Below, in pieces: positions 37,565-50,156 of a stretch of DNA of 64,000 nt; position 1 is the stretch's first letter, and every line of letters begins with the position of its first letter. The DNA comes from Shewanella psychropiezotolerans (GTDB taxonomy: Bacteria; Pseudomonadota; Gammaproteobacteria; Enterobacterales; Shewanellaceae). Below the pieces are notes generated by a model that saw nothing but the letters and a program-made list of their open reading frames with translations, did not search any database and had not been told where the DNA came from. Both the position numbers and the translations under genes were made by a program. Location of the stretch: NCBI RefSeq assembly GCF_007197555.1, contig NZ_CP041614.1, positions 1,046,001-1,110,000 on the forward strand, read 5' to 3'.

Positions 37565-37623
37565 TTCATTATCTAATACTTCATCAGAGGCATAACCCAG
37601 AACTTCTTACGCATACGCTCGGC
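37565..37623 (-). pseudogene. Degenerate internal fragment of metH
   Basis: About 60 bases resemble metH 46625-46700: TTCATTATCTAATACTTCAT corresponds to TTCGTTATCCAACACTTCAT, then GGCATAACCC, CTTACG and CATACGCTCGGC in the same order, with a 16-base deletion. It corresponds to the MetH segment around [17 protein letters not shown]. Same orientation as metH, 9 kb away. Confidence 0.65.
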
Positions 37624-37720
37624 CTAGACCCTACGTCTATTGGGCTTATGTTACTTTGGTTTATAAAGTGCAGGCTCCTGTTTAATTAACTCACTATCAG
37701 AGAGGCAAGTGCTGGAAAAT

Positions 37721-37751
37721 TTCCCCGCTTATTCATCGAATAAGCGGGGAA
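37721..37751 (-). terminator. Strong hairpin terminator of the MFS gene
   Basis: TTCCCCGCTTATTC and GAATAAGCGGGGAA form a 14-bp perfect stem with a 3-base loop; on the minus strand it is followed by ATTTT. It lies 43 bases past the MFS stop codon. Confidence 0.8.
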
Positions 37752-37793
37752 TTTCAGTTAGGGCTATTATTTTCGCTCGCTATTAAGTGAAGG

Positions 37794-38990
37794 TTAGTGA
37801 TTAGCACTTGCCAGGTTGGTGTCTAACTTATCATTGCGACTTTCACGCTGGTTGGCTTTAGCGATAAAGAACACACCAATAATTGGCACTATAATGGCCG
37901 CGTAAGGGATCATGCCCGCACCTAAGTGGCTATCGAGTACCATTCCTCCTAGGAAACCACCAAATGCATTGGCTAAGTTAAATGCCGATATATTGGCAGT
38001 TGCCGCTAGTTCTTGACCTTCACCACCATGGTTCATCACCCGAAGCTGCATCGCGGGGACGTTTGCAAATGACGCGATACCGAATACAAAGAGGGCAACA
38101 ATAAGTAGAATCGGATTATCAATTACCAGACCGACAATAATCAATGAGACAATCATTGCAATAGCCCAGAACATAGAGGCTTTTCTTAGATCCTTGTCTG
38201 ACGAGCGTCCACCAAGCGTGTTACCAATGATGAGACCAAGCCCGACAATAACTAAAATCCAAGTGACGGCATCTTCGCTATAGCCTGTAATATGGGTTGC
38301 TATTGGTGCTATGTATCCATATAACGCCATGAAACCTGACCAGGCTAATGCAGTGATTGCTAGGCTGATAAGCAGCATTGGGTTTTTGAATGCCTTTAGC
38401 TGAGCCTTAATATTTTTTGCTTCCCCATGCCCAGTCGACTTGATAGATATTAAAATTGAAATCATAGCGATGGCACCAAAAGCGGCCACAATAAAGAAGG
38501 TGTTGTGCCAGCCAAACTTTAAGCTAATCCAAGTGCCAGCGGGAACCCCAAGTACATTGGCAAGTGTTAAACCTGCAAACATTTGACCAACGGCGCGACC
38601 CGCCATTTTCTCCGACACTAGGTTTGTCGCTACAACAGCTCCAATCCCATAAAAAGGTCCTTGAACTAATCCGGCAATAACGCGACTTAAGAGTAGTAAG
38701 TTGTAAGTCGGTGCTAATGCGGACATTATATTGCCGACAATGAATAAAGCCATGAGCCCAATGAGCACCCATTTTTTATTAAAGCGGGCTAGATAGATGG
38801 TTAAGATAGGACCACCAATCACAATGGCTAGCGCGTATGCGCTAATTAAGTATCCTGCTTGGCCTTCTGTAATCGATAGTGATGTGGCTATTTGCGGAAG
38901 AATACCCGCAATAACAAATTCAGCGGTGCCAATAGCGAAGGCTGCGAGTGTGAGTATCCATACCTGAAACGGCATCTTTGCTTTGTTCAT
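37794..38990 (-). CDS. MFS transporter, DHA1 drug-efflux type
   Basis: 398 residues with twelve predicted membrane helices. Family signatures: TAEFVIAGILPQIATSLSIT (helix 1), the motif A region LARFNKKWVLIGLMALFIVG, and motif C-like LVQGPFYGIGAVVATNLV. It resembles the AraJ/YdhP/PbuE group of proton-driven exporters of sugars, purines or drugs. The SDR gene upstream on the same strand (66 bases) and the divergent LysR gene make a typical three-gene unit of unknown substrate. Confidence 0.9.
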   Translation of the reverse strand: MNKAKMPFQVWILTLAAFAIGTAEFVIAGILPQIATSLSITEGQAGYLISAYALAIVIGGPILTIYLARFNKKWVLIGLMALFIVGNIMSALAPTYNLLLLSRVIAGLVQGPFYGIGAVVATNLVSEKMAGRAVGQMFAGLTLANVLGVPAGTWISLKFGWHNTFFIVAAFGAIAMISILISIKSTGHGEAKNIKAQLKAFKNPMLLISLAITALAWSGFMALYGYIAPIATHITGYSEDAVTWILVIVGLGLIIGNTLGGRSSDKDLRKASMFWAIAMIVSLIIVGLVIDNPILLIVALFVFGIASFANVPAMQLRVMNHGGEGQELAATANISAFNLANAFGGFLGGMVLDSHLGAGMIPYAAIIVPIIGVFFIAKANQRESRNDKLDTNLASANH

Positions 38991-39056
38991 GATTAATCAC
39001 CTTGGTTACGTTAAGATTTGCTCGGCATGGCTTGGCACACCTGGTAGGTTGATGTG

Positions 39057-39737
39057 CTAATTGACGAGTGCGCCGCCATCGACATCGATGATCGAACCCG
39101 TCATATAGGGGTTGGATATTGCCATGACATAAGCCATCGCAATATCTTCAGCCGACCCCGCGATACCTGCGGGTAAATTGCGTTTAGCATTTTCGTACAT
39201 GGCGTTACGTGAGCTAGCATCCATATTTTTGTATGCTGAGGTCATGGTTAAGCCTGGACTAATCGCATTGACTCTAATCGGCGCAAGCTCTTTAGCTAGC
39301 ACTTTTGTCACGGCCTCTAGCGCGGCATTGATAGCGGTTTTTACGTAAGTATTAGCAACGACTTTACGCGACAGCATGCCAGTGGTCAGGGTGATTGTTC
39401 CTTTGGGAGTCATGTATCTTGCCGCATGTTTAGTCACATTGATGGCCCCCCAAAACTTAATATCAAAGGCGTGTTTTGCTTCTTCAATGGTGACATCCGC
39501 TACTTTTCCAGCAGGAGCATATGAACCTGCTGTAACGACTAAGTGTTCAAAAGGGCCTATGGACTCAAAGTACTGATGTACAGCAGTCTCGTCACTGATG
39601 TCTAACCCCGTCATGCGGCTGGCAACATGGACAATGGTATTGTCATTATTGACGTGTTTTGCCACTGCTTCACCGATACCTGATGTACCACCAATGATCA
39701 CGTAAGTTGTCTTTTTCTGATTTAGGTTCTGGTTCAT
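39057..39737 (-). CDS. SDR family oxidoreductase with atypical active site
   Basis: 226 residues from the ATG at 39737 (AAGGAACC upstream; the frame extends further but without need). NAD(P) site VIIGGTSGIGEAVAKH, VTAGSYAPAG (for NNAG), and the C-terminal RVNAISPGLTMTSAY and SIIDVDGG. The catalytic YxxxK is not evident: where it is expected the sequence is NTYVKTAINAALEAV, with Tyr and Lys adjacent but out of spacing. Activity may be altered. Divergent from the LysR gene. Confidence 0.88.
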   Translation of the reverse strand: MNQNLNQKKTTYVIIGGTSGIGEAVAKHVNNDNTIVHVASRMTGLDISDETAVHQYFESIGPFEHLVVTAGSYAPAGKVADVTIEEAKHAFDIKFWGAINVTKHAARYMTPKGTITLTTGMLSRKVVANTYVKTAINAALEAVTKVLAKELAPIRVNAISPGLTMTSAYKNMDASSRNAMYENAKRNLPAGIAGSAEDIAMAYVMAISNPYMTGSIIDVDGGALVN

Positions 39738-39854
39738 AATTGGTTCCTTGCTGTTGTTCTTGATAACAGTTGCTATTATATTTATTCGGTAAGGTTTGAT
39801 AATTGGTCTAAATACGAAGTTATTATTCGTATAAGCTGAATAATAGGAGAGGGC

Positions 39855-40778
39855 GTGGATAAGTTTTCTGATATGGAAATGTTTGTCAGCATTGTGAAGC
39901 ATCAAGGGTTAGCCGCTGCTGGGCGCGATATCGGCCTTTCCCCTGCCACAATGACGGCAAGGTTGCAGGCACTTGAACAAAGGTATGCGGTGAAGTTGCT
40001 TAATCGCAGTACCAGACACATATCGCTGACAGATTCTGGAGCGCTTTATCATAAAGCCTGTATTGAGATTTTAGATAACGTCAATGAAACAGAAGACCTG
40101 ATTCAAAATGGTGTTAAAGAGGTGAAAGGCTCACTAAAAATCGCGGCGCCAAAGGATGTCGGTAAACAATATATTCTTCCAATAGTGTCTGAGTTTTGTA
40201 AGCTATATCCTGATGTTGTGCCTTATTTATATTTGAACGACAATGTCTCTAACATTGCCGAGTCGGGTATGGATATTGTTATTCGTTATGGTGAGCTTGC
40301 TGATAGTAACTTGATCTCGCGGCGATTGTCGGCTAGCAGACGGGTGTTATGCGCCTCACCTGCATATTTGAAGCAATATGGCACACCATTAACACCACAG
40401 GATTTAGTGCATCATCATTGCCTAGCAATGCTTCGTAGTAACGAGGAGTTAAAGACCTGGCACTTTCAAGATCAAGATAAAAGAAATGCAATCACGGTTG
40501 TCCCTAAGCGTTTTTCTGATGATGGAGAAGTCATTCGATGCTGGGCTTTAGAAGGGGCTGGCATTGCGCTTAAATCCGTTTTAGACATTCAAGATGATAT
40601 TGATAATCTACGACTTGTTACAGTGCTCAATGGTTATATGAAAAATTTCAATGCATCGACCTCAGTATCGAGTGCCGACTTAAACGTGGTGTACATTAGT
40701 AAACAGTATCAACCGAAACGAATTCGATTATTTTTAGATTTTATGATCGATAAGTTCCGCTATTCGTCAAATTATTAG
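39855..40778 (+). CDS. LysR family transcriptional regulator
   Basis: 307 residues starting at a GTG with AGGAG before it. Helix-turn-helix region FSDMEMFVSIVKHQGLAAAG then SPATMTARLQALEQRY, followed by a full effector domain. It sits 117 bases from the divergent SDR-MFS operon, its likely target. Confidence 0.9.
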   Translation: MDKFSDMEMFVSIVKHQGLAAAGRDIGLSPATMTARLQALEQRYAVKLLNRSTRHISLTDSGALYHKACIEILDNVNETEDLIQNGVKEVKGSLKIAAPKDVGKQYILPIVSEFCKLYPDVVPYLYLNDNVSNIAESGMDIVIRYGELADSNLISRRLSASRRVLCASPAYLKQYGTPLTPQDLVHHHCLAMLRSNEELKTWHFQDQDKRNAITVVPKRFSDDGEVIRCWALEGAGIALKSVLDIQDDIDNLRLVTVLNGYMKNFNASTSVSSADLNVVYISKQYQPKRIRLFLDFMIDKFRYSSNY

Positions 40779-40857
40779 GATTTAATATCACTCGATATTA
40801 TGTTCATTATTGAGCTAGCAGAGGCAATCAAATAATAGGAACGACTAGATTACTCTG

Positions 40858-40925
40858 GATCATAGTCAAGTAGTGTTACTAATCACCTCTGTGTATCCTC
40901 AATACTCATTTCTTTACGCGCTGCC
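40858..40925 (-). pseudogene. Degenerate copy of the metH 3' end
   Basis: About 68 bases aligning with the last codons of metH (46308-46385): GATTACTCTGGATCAT against GATTACTCAGGATCAT, then TGTATCCTCAATACTCATT and CTTTACG in register. Same orientation as metH. It is followed immediately by dispersed repeat copy 3. Confidence 0.75.
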
Positions 40926-40926
40926 T

Positions 40927-40960
40927 AAAGTTACAACTCGTCCCCGTTGGAAGTAGCCAT
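40927..40960 (+). repeat. Dispersed repeat, copy 3 (truncated)
   Basis: AAAGTTACAACTCGTCCCCG followed by TTGGAAG, the left end of the family seen at 27224, 31882, 44421 and 45946; after about 30 bases it passes into unrelated sequence. Confidence 0.7.
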
Positions 40961-41075
40961 ATTTACCTCCGTGTTTTCCGTGTAGCGTAGCGCTCTGTGG
41001 TGAAAATGCTCTTGGCCTTCGTTAAAAAAAAAGCGATTTACCACGGAGTACACAGAGGTCACGGAGAAGGAAAGC
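40955..41075. repeat. Imperfect inverted repeat element
   Basis: Left part CTCCGTGTTTTCCGTG and GCTCTGTGGTGAAA is mirrored by TTTACCACGGAGTACACAGA and GGTCACGGAG at the right, giving a long foldback of miniature-element type. A diverged relative of the left arm and its flank lies at 41634-41740 (CGTGTTTTCTATGG, AGCGTAGCGCTTTGTGG). Confidence 0.6.
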
Positions 41076-42011
41076 TGCAAGAGTTTTTACTTCGAATAAA
41101 GGAGTCGTTAACAATACAAAAGTGTGGCTGAACTGCCTTTTTTTGTGTTTAGCCAATCTAGTTTAGTCGGTGCTTAACTAGCTGTTATCTAAAATGTTGT
41201 CTATTAAGTCATCTAAAATAAAAGCTGAATAATTGTAGAGAAAATGATTAGTAGAAACTGCTAGACAGATTGTATACAGAACGCTATCTTGTCTGTCGAA
41301 AAGATAAACAAAAAACAAGGATGATTTCCTAAGCGGCACCGCTTAATACCCATAACAGGTACTAGCAAGCAGCTCAGGCGGAACCCGTATCAGGATGATA
41401 TACCACTCTTTGCTTCGCTTTATGAACATTTAGCAGCCAGAGCCCAAAGAGCCCGTTACTTGTATCAAGTTGCTAGCGTAATAAATAGTTAACAATCAAT
41501 TGTTTAAAAACATTAATCCATACAAAATTCTCATTTGTTTGGATTCTACATTTCTAAACCGATGCACAATGGAGGGCACTGAGAACCAAGGAGTAAGGAA
41601 GCATTTAGATATTTTGGATACTGTAATCTTTACTTACGTGTTTTCTATGGAAGCGTAGCGCTTTGTGGAAGTAATTGAGAGTGCAACTAGGGAAGCTTCT
41701 ACTCAAGATGTTTTGTCGTTAACAAAACAAAATATGCGACTGTCCAGTCCCCCCAGATAAAAACTATATTTTTCAGCTGAATATCTAATTGGATGAAGAA
41801 GGGAGTATAAAATGCGAGCTTCCTTGGTATCGAAAGCTAAAGTGGGTTATTTTATTTTTTGTAGTTCATAAATGTAAAACACAAACTTGAGGGAAAAATC
41901 AACGAAATATGACATAGGTAGCAGAATTCTCAAGCGCGTAGATCTCCAAGTAATAGTGCTCATTTTAAATATAATGAAGCATCAACGGATAAAATTAAAA
42001 AAGAGAACAAA

Positions 42012-42944
42012 ATGAATAAATGGAATATTTTCGTATTCACCTGGTTGACACTTTTTTGCCTTCAAGGACCTGCATTTGCAACTGGATTGGATGCAACATC
42101 TTCAAACACAAGTATAAAGTCTGATTCGGCTCAAACGTTTCTAAAACGTAAAATCGCAATAGCAAGATTTTCAAATGAAACTCAGGCAGCAAACAGCTTT
42201 CTAGTAGACAGTTCTAACAATAGAATTGGTAAACAAGCGGCTGATATCCTTAGTGCTCGCCTAGCCGACACCAATAAGTTTATTATGTTTGAACGTCTTG
42301 ACAGTGATGAAGTTAATTCAGAAAACATATTAAAAGGCATAAATGATAGTGGCGTTTCTGTTGATTACTTAATCGTTGGTTCTGTGAGCGAATTTGGCCG
42401 TTCAGCTGAGAGTACTACAGGTTTATTCTCTCAGTCAAAAATACAGAAAGCTTATACAAAGGTTAACGTCCGCTTAGTGGATGTAACAACAGGAAGGATA
42501 ATAAGCTCTGTTGAAGGGGCTGGTGAAGCAACCACTGAAACAAAGAAAACACTTGGAGCTGGAACATCTGCTGCATTTGATCAAAGCCTAACTGATAAAG
42601 CGTTATCACAAGCGATATCTCAAATGATCAGCAATCTAGTCGAAAACATGACGGCCAAGCCTTGGAAATCATATTTTCTATCAAATGAGGATGGCACTTT
42701 CATCATTTCTGGAGGAGAAGCACAGGGTCTTTCTGAAGGTATGGAGTTAGTTGTTTATCAGAATGGGAAGCAAGTGAAAAACCCACAAACAGGTGGCCGT
42801 ATCACTTTACCGGGGAAGAAAATCGGTAAGATCCAAGTGTTATCTACATATGGAAATGATGAGTTTGAGCAAATATCTTTCGTAGATGTAGTTGAAGGGT
42901 CGATTAGCGATGACCTGTCAAAATATTACCTTTCTGACAAATAA
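42012..42944 (+). CDS. CsgG/HfaB-type secretion lipoprotein-like protein
   Basis: 310 residues. Signal peptide to about residue 23 (GPAFA), without a lipobox Cys. CsgG-domain features: RKIAIARFSNET, LSARLADTNKFIMFER, VDYLIVGSVSEFG, KAYTKVNVRLVDVTTGRII and GAGEATTETKKTLGAG. A C-terminal extension (about 225-310) looks like a small beta domain (GGEAQGLSEGMELVVYQNGK). CsgG itself is the curli pore; this paralogue heads a four-gene operon with DUF4810 and DUF799 lipoproteins, an association seen in many proteobacteria, probably an envelope complex of unknown function. Confidence 0.85.
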   Translation: MNKWNIFVFTWLTLFCLQGPAFATGLDATSSNTSIKSDSAQTFLKRKIAIARFSNETQAANSFLVDSSNNRIGKQAADILSARLADTNKFIMFERLDSDEVNSENILKGINDSGVSVDYLIVGSVSEFGRSAESTTGLFSQSKIQKAYTKVNVRLVDVTTGRIISSVEGAGEATTETKKTLGAGTSAAFDQSLTDKALSQAISQMISNLVENMTAKPWKSYFLSNEDGTFIISGGEAQGLSEGMELVVYQNGKQVKNPQTGGRITLPGKKIGKIQVLSTYGNDEFEQISFVDVVEGSISDDLSKYYLSDK

Positions 42945-42956
42945 AATGAGACTTTC

Positions 42957-43316
42957 ATGAGAACAATAATATTTTTATTTTTAAGTGTATTTTTAATTGC
43001 ATGCGGATCAAATGTACAGCGAAATGAAACGGGTTTAGAACATGAACAAAAAGTCGTCATAATTGCCGACGTGTTAGTTGGAAATTCAATTTCTGTTGCT
43101 GCAATCAATAACCATATAATTAATGGTCAAGATTTAACTCCCTATGCAACAGGTATTGCTGGTGCTGCTGATGCAGCAGATGAAAATCGTCAAATTCTAG
43201 TAATAAAATTGGATAAAGGATCACACAGACTATCCATCAAGAGCCCTACAGGTACAGTTCTTTACACTAAAGACATTTACCTTGCTGATGGTCAAGTAAG
43301 AACAATACGACTCTAA
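42957..43316 (+). CDS. Small lipoprotein of the CsgG operon
   Basis: 119 residues with lipobox LIACG near residue 16. The mature part is beta-rich, with a small-residue stretch GIAGAADAADENRQ and a C-terminal LSIKSPTGTVLYTKDIYLAD. I do not recognise the family. It starts 12 bases after the CsgG-like gene and 15 bases before the DUF4810 gene. Confidence 0.75.
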   Translation: MRTIIFLFLSVFLIACGSNVQRNETGLEHEQKVVIIADVLVGNSISVAAINNHIINGQDLTPYATGIAGAADAADENRQILVIKLDKGSHRLSIKSPTGTVLYTKDIYLADGQVRTIRL

Positions 43317-43331
43317 AAGGAAAAGTAACTA

Positions 43332-43685
43332 ATGCTAATTAAAACAAGATACCTTTTTATACTTGCCACGACATTTCTGTTTGCAGGCTGTGCTTCGATA
43401 ACTGAGAGTGGATATTACTGGGGGAACTACTCCGAGACCTACTATGAATATATTAAAGCGCCTTCAGAACAAAGTGTCACAAATCACCTCAATGAGTTAA
43501 ACAGAATTGTTGATACATCAAAGCAAAAAGGTTTGAAAGTTCCTCCAGGGATTTATGCTGAAATTGGATACATTACAGCAAAACGTGGTGATAGCGATGA
43601 CAGTATTGCTTATTACCGCCAAGAAGCTGAATTGTACCCAGAGTCCAAAGGCTTTATTGAACGCTTAATATCAGATCAGAAATAG
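43332..43685 (+). CDS. DUF4810 lipoprotein
   Basis: 117 residues with lipobox FAGCA (Cys near residue 20), then YYWGNYSETYYEYIKAPSEQ, IYAEIGYITAKRGDSDDSIA and YYRQEAELYPES, a single TPR-like hairpin typical of DUF4810. In the standard CsgG-DUF4810-DUF799 gene order. Confidence 0.87.
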   Translation: MLIKTRYLFILATTFLFAGCASITESGYYWGNYSETYYEYIKAPSEQSVTNHLNELNRIVDTSKQKGLKVPPGIYAEIGYITAKRGDSDDSIAYYRQEAELYPESKGFIERLISDQK

Positions 43686-43693
43686 GGATAAAC

Positions 43694-44371
43694 ATGCGCT
43701 TACTCATTTCAATTACTATTGTTTTACTTATGTCGGGCTGTGCAGCTAAGACAACAACTAAAGAAGCTGCCTTTCCTGACATGTATTCAGACGTTAATCG
43801 TCAAGTTATGCTCATTGTTCCCGTTATCAATGAAACAACAGCTGCTGAAGCTCCCGACTTCCTAAACGCGACGGTTGCCCAGCCTTTAGCTGATAAAGGC
43901 TACTATGTACTCCCTGTACCTATTGTGAGCAATATTTTCAAAGAGGCAGGGATTATTGATGGCACGCAACTAAAAGGGATCCCATTTTCAACCTACAAAG
44001 ATAAATTTGGTGCAGAATCAGTACTCTTTATCAAGTTAACATCCTGGGAAACTAATTATATGGTCATTTCAGGCAATGTTACTGTAGGGATGGAGTACAT
44101 TTTAGTTTCAGCAGAAACGAACAGTGTATTATGGTCATATAAAAATACATTCGTGCTAGATACTTCTGGTTCTTCTGGAAATTTACTTGCAGATTTAATC
44201 GTAACAGCGATATCAACTGCAGCAACTGATTATGTTCCAGTAGCAAGACGTGTACATTCTAACGCTGTAATGACATTACCAGTTGGCAAGTATCACCCCA
44301 AATACCTACAAGATGGGAAAGTAAAAAATGTTATTCCTGAACTAGCGAGTGCTCCAGTAGAAAAGTTCTAG
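43694..44371 (+). CDS. DUF799 (GNA1162-like) lipoprotein
   Basis: 225 residues with lipobox LMSGCA (Cys near residue 16). Family features: PVINETTAAEAPDFLNATVA, PLADKGYYVLPVPIVSNIFK, FGAESVLFIKLTSWETNY and ISTAATDYVPVARR. The neisserial relative GNA1162 has a TolB-N-terminal-like fold and forms a multimeric lipoprotein; function unknown. Last gene of the operon. Confidence 0.88.
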   Translation: MRLLISITIVLLMSGCAAKTTTKEAAFPDMYSDVNRQVMLIVPVINETTAAEAPDFLNATVAQPLADKGYYVLPVPIVSNIFKEAGIIDGTQLKGIPFSTYKDKFGAESVLFIKLTSWETNYMVISGNVTVGMEYILVSAETNSVLWSYKNTFVLDTSGSSGNLLADLIVTAISTAATDYVPVARRVHSNAVMTLPVGKYHPKYLQDGKVKNVIPELASAPVEKF

Positions 44372-44420
44372 AACCTTAAAAAGACGGGATATACCTTTTG
44401 GCTTTTCTAAATAGAGCCAC

Positions 44421-44848
44421 AAGCTACAATAATCCCGTTGGAAGTTGCTGAAGGGCGTTGGAATAAATGATGTGAGTCAGACACGGATGTCTGATTAGCT
44501 TTCGGGGTGCAGGATGTACCATCGGAAGCGGTAGTCATTTACCCATAAGAACAGAGGAAGACAACTTCGCCGGCGTCATAGGTACTTTGGTTTACGAAGA
44601 ATCAAGGGCGAAGGTTGCGACAGTAACCTCTCTGAGCGAGAGGTATGGATACCGAACTGGCTGTTAAACATGGATGTTATTGATAGGACGAGTAATCCTC
44701 CTTGCTCTACTTTTCATTGCGAGAAGGGTGGAACCCTGCGATATACATCCAAACGAAGTTTGGAAAGCTAGATCCCGGCCTAAAAGCATCGCCGGGATGA
44801 CAGGGGATAGCTGATGATTCAGGAATCCCCACTAATAAGAGTAAACAT
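44421..44848 (+). repeat. Dispersed repeat, copy 4
   Basis: Begins AAGCTACAATAATCCCGTTG and carries most modules of the family. From about 44695 it is nearly identical to copy 5 (46136-46290), including CGATATACATCCAAACGAAG and the CCCGGC...GCCGGG hairpin, and it passes without break into the metH-like sequence at 44849. Confidence 0.8.
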
Positions 44849-45046
44849 GATTACTCTGGATCATCATCCAACACTGGTGCTAACCACCTATCAGTCTCAG
44901 CCAAACTCATCCCCTTACGCGCAGCTGATCTCTACCTATATTAGTCACGCCAAAGTAGCGTTACTGATGGTGGGTATGGGTGGGCAAAGTACCAACCTGA
45001 TACCTCGCTGTTGGGAGCATGGTGTAGCTTTTATATCGCACTATAT
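44849..45046 (-). pseudogene. Degenerate duplicate of the metH 3' end
   Basis: About 200 bases match metH 46308-46495: GGATCATCATCCAACACTGG against GGATCATAATCTAACACTGG, then GTGCTAACCACC, ATATTAGTCACGCCAAAGTA, GGGCAAAGTACCA and GGAGCATGGTGTAGCT. Deletions and substitutions destroy the frame. Together with repeat copy 4 before it, the whole 44421-45046 block is a direct duplicate of 45946-46500. Confidence 0.85.
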
Positions 45047-45646
45047 TTCGTGATTCTCTGCATTAAAAGCAATCGTAAAAATCTCAATTAGCAGCTGTAA
45101 ATCTCCGTTATAGCCTGCAATGTTTGCCTGTACCCATTCCTCTTTATCGATATTTGGCCATACTAATTCCTGTCCTAATACAAATGCTAACTCTTCAAAA
45201 AATAAACGCAGGGTTCTGCCGTTACCTTCCCTAAAAGGGTGAATAATATTAAGTTCACAATAAATGTCGGCAAAAGCAGCAATCAATATTGTTAAGTCAG
45301 ATATCTCACTAAGATGTGGGATTAAGGAAAATTCCTTTGAGGATTGCTGGACTATGCGGCTAGCAGCGCAAAATCGAGTTCAGCCTTTCGATACATCAAT
45401 GCTTCTTATTTCACCAGCCCAATTATACATATCTTGAAAAAGGTGGTGGTGAATCGTTTGCAAATGATTAAGAGTAAAGTGAGATAAGGATGGGTCAGTT
45501 GCTTGATAGGCGAGCAGTCGTTGGGCGTAGAAGTCGGTTTCTGCTTCACTTAGAGTATTGGGATCGTGTATATCGAAAAGGTTGATTAGAGTGTCGCTGT
45601 CTGGGTAACAATATGGATCCGACTCTGTACCGTACTTATCGCGCAT
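45041..45646 (-). pseudogene. Fic family protein (FicT toxin) interrupted by an in-frame TGA
   Basis: Two open stretches in the same frame, separated by TGA at 45377-45379 where Fic proteins have an ordinary codon (VSKG-stop-TRFC; the usual sequence is SKGNTPFC). Read through, it is about 201 residues: MRDKYGTESDPYCYPDSDTL, FQDMYNWAGEIRSIDVS, and the catalytic Fic motif IIHPFREGNGRTLRLFFEEL. Fic proteins AMPylate target proteins. The second half has no start codon of its own. The antitoxin gene overlaps its start by 11 bases. Its 3' end abuts a metH relic. Likely an inactivated toxin. Confidence 0.85.
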
Positions 45647-45794
45647 ATTGTGCTTTTAATTGGGAGATAGTTTTACTTGTACTGTTTGCTTTAATGCTAA
45701 GCCCTTCATAACTTAAACTCGTTTTCATATTTTGTAGGCTTGGTTTAAATGTACGTTCAGCATTGGATGTAACATTGCTTTTTTTCATCATCAT
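45636..45794 (-). CDS. Fic antitoxin, YhfG-like
   Basis: 52 residues, starting at a run of three ATG codons. The sequence FKPSLQNMKTSLSYEGLSIK followed by ISQLKAQYAR matches the YhfG-type Fic antitoxins, which hold an inhibitory helix and end in a similar LxxLxxxYxR. It overlaps the fic gene by 11 bases, the standard antitoxin-toxin order. It may have outlived its toxin. Confidence 0.7.
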   Translation of the reverse strand: MMMKKSNVTSNAERTFKPSLQNMKTSLSYEGLSIKANSTSKTISQLKAQYAR

Positions 45795-45945
45795 TCTCTA
45801 ATCAATTTAACCAGCAAATTAAGTTTACACTATTTTAGTTACTTTGAAATACAAGAATGAATAGGGTATATATGGCTGGTTTTGAATATCAGGGGATTAA
45901 TCAGGGTCAGAGTAAGAGTTCACAGTGCTCTAGTAAATGAAGGTT
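45795..45945. other. Promoter region of the Fic module
   Basis: About 150 bases between the antitoxin start and dispersed repeat copy 5. No gene. Confidence 0.4.
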
Positions 45946-46306
45946 AAAGCTACAACTATTCCCCGTTGGAAGTTGCTGAAATACGTAATTGAAAATGCCG
46001 TATAGCCATCATGGATGATGGATAAGGCTCGGAGCTACAGGGATGTAGCATCTGAGTTGTTAGGCGATTTATATTGGAGTATGAGGCCCGTACTCAATGC
46101 ATGTAACTTCGCCGGGCGTCATGGTGGATGCAAGGAGGATGGGACGAGCAGTCCTCCTTGCCCTACTTTTCATTGCGAGAAGGGTGGGAATCCTGCGATA
46201 TACATCCAAACGAAGTTTGGAAAGCTAGATCCCGGCCTAAAAGCATCGCCGGGATGACAGGGGATAGCTGATGATTCAGGAACCCCTACTAAAAAGAGTA
46301 ACCTTA
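45946..46306 (+). repeat. Dispersed repeat, copy 5
   Basis: Begins AAAGCTACAACTATTCCCCG and ends directly at the metH 3' end. The right 150 bases are almost identical to copy 4. It contains a hairpin TCCCGGC (46230-46236) and GCCGGGA (46248-46254) followed by TGACAG. Plus-strand ORF 46015-46257 is not a gene. Confidence 0.8.
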
Positions 46307-46309
46307 TGA

Positions 46310-50080
<3,771 letters not shown>

Positions 50081-50156
50081 AAATTCTACCTGCCTTAATA
50101 GATCTGCGCTGCATCTCTATTGAAACCACTGCGTGGTATCGTTTGGATGTTTATAC

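Larger units (their letters stand above)
37190..37793. other. Intergenic region left of the MFS gene
   Basis: About 600 AT-rich bases. It contains a degenerate metH fragment (37565-37623) and the strong terminator of the MFS gene (37721-37751), both listed separately. No gene otherwise. Confidence 0.55.
40779..42011. other. Repeat-rich gene-free region
   Basis: 1.2 kb without a supportable gene. It contains a metH 3' fragment (40858-40925) joined directly to dispersed repeat copy 3 (40927 onward), an imperfect inverted element (40955-41075) with a degenerate second copy at 41634-41740, and a short segment (41262-41290) shared with 9697-9725. The promoter of the lipoprotein operon lies near the right end. 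Confidence 0.6.

Noticed and set aside
44814..45053. 79-codon plus-strand ORF
   Set aside because: It is antisense to the degenerate metH 3' copy; the similarity to metH DNA explains the sequence.
45377..45379. Selenocysteine at the fic TGA
   Set aside because: No SECIS-like hairpin is evident after the codon and Fic proteins do not have Cys at this position.
46015..46257. 80-codon plus-strand ORF
   Set aside because: It lies wholly inside dispersed repeat copy 5, and the equivalent region of copy 4 is not open.
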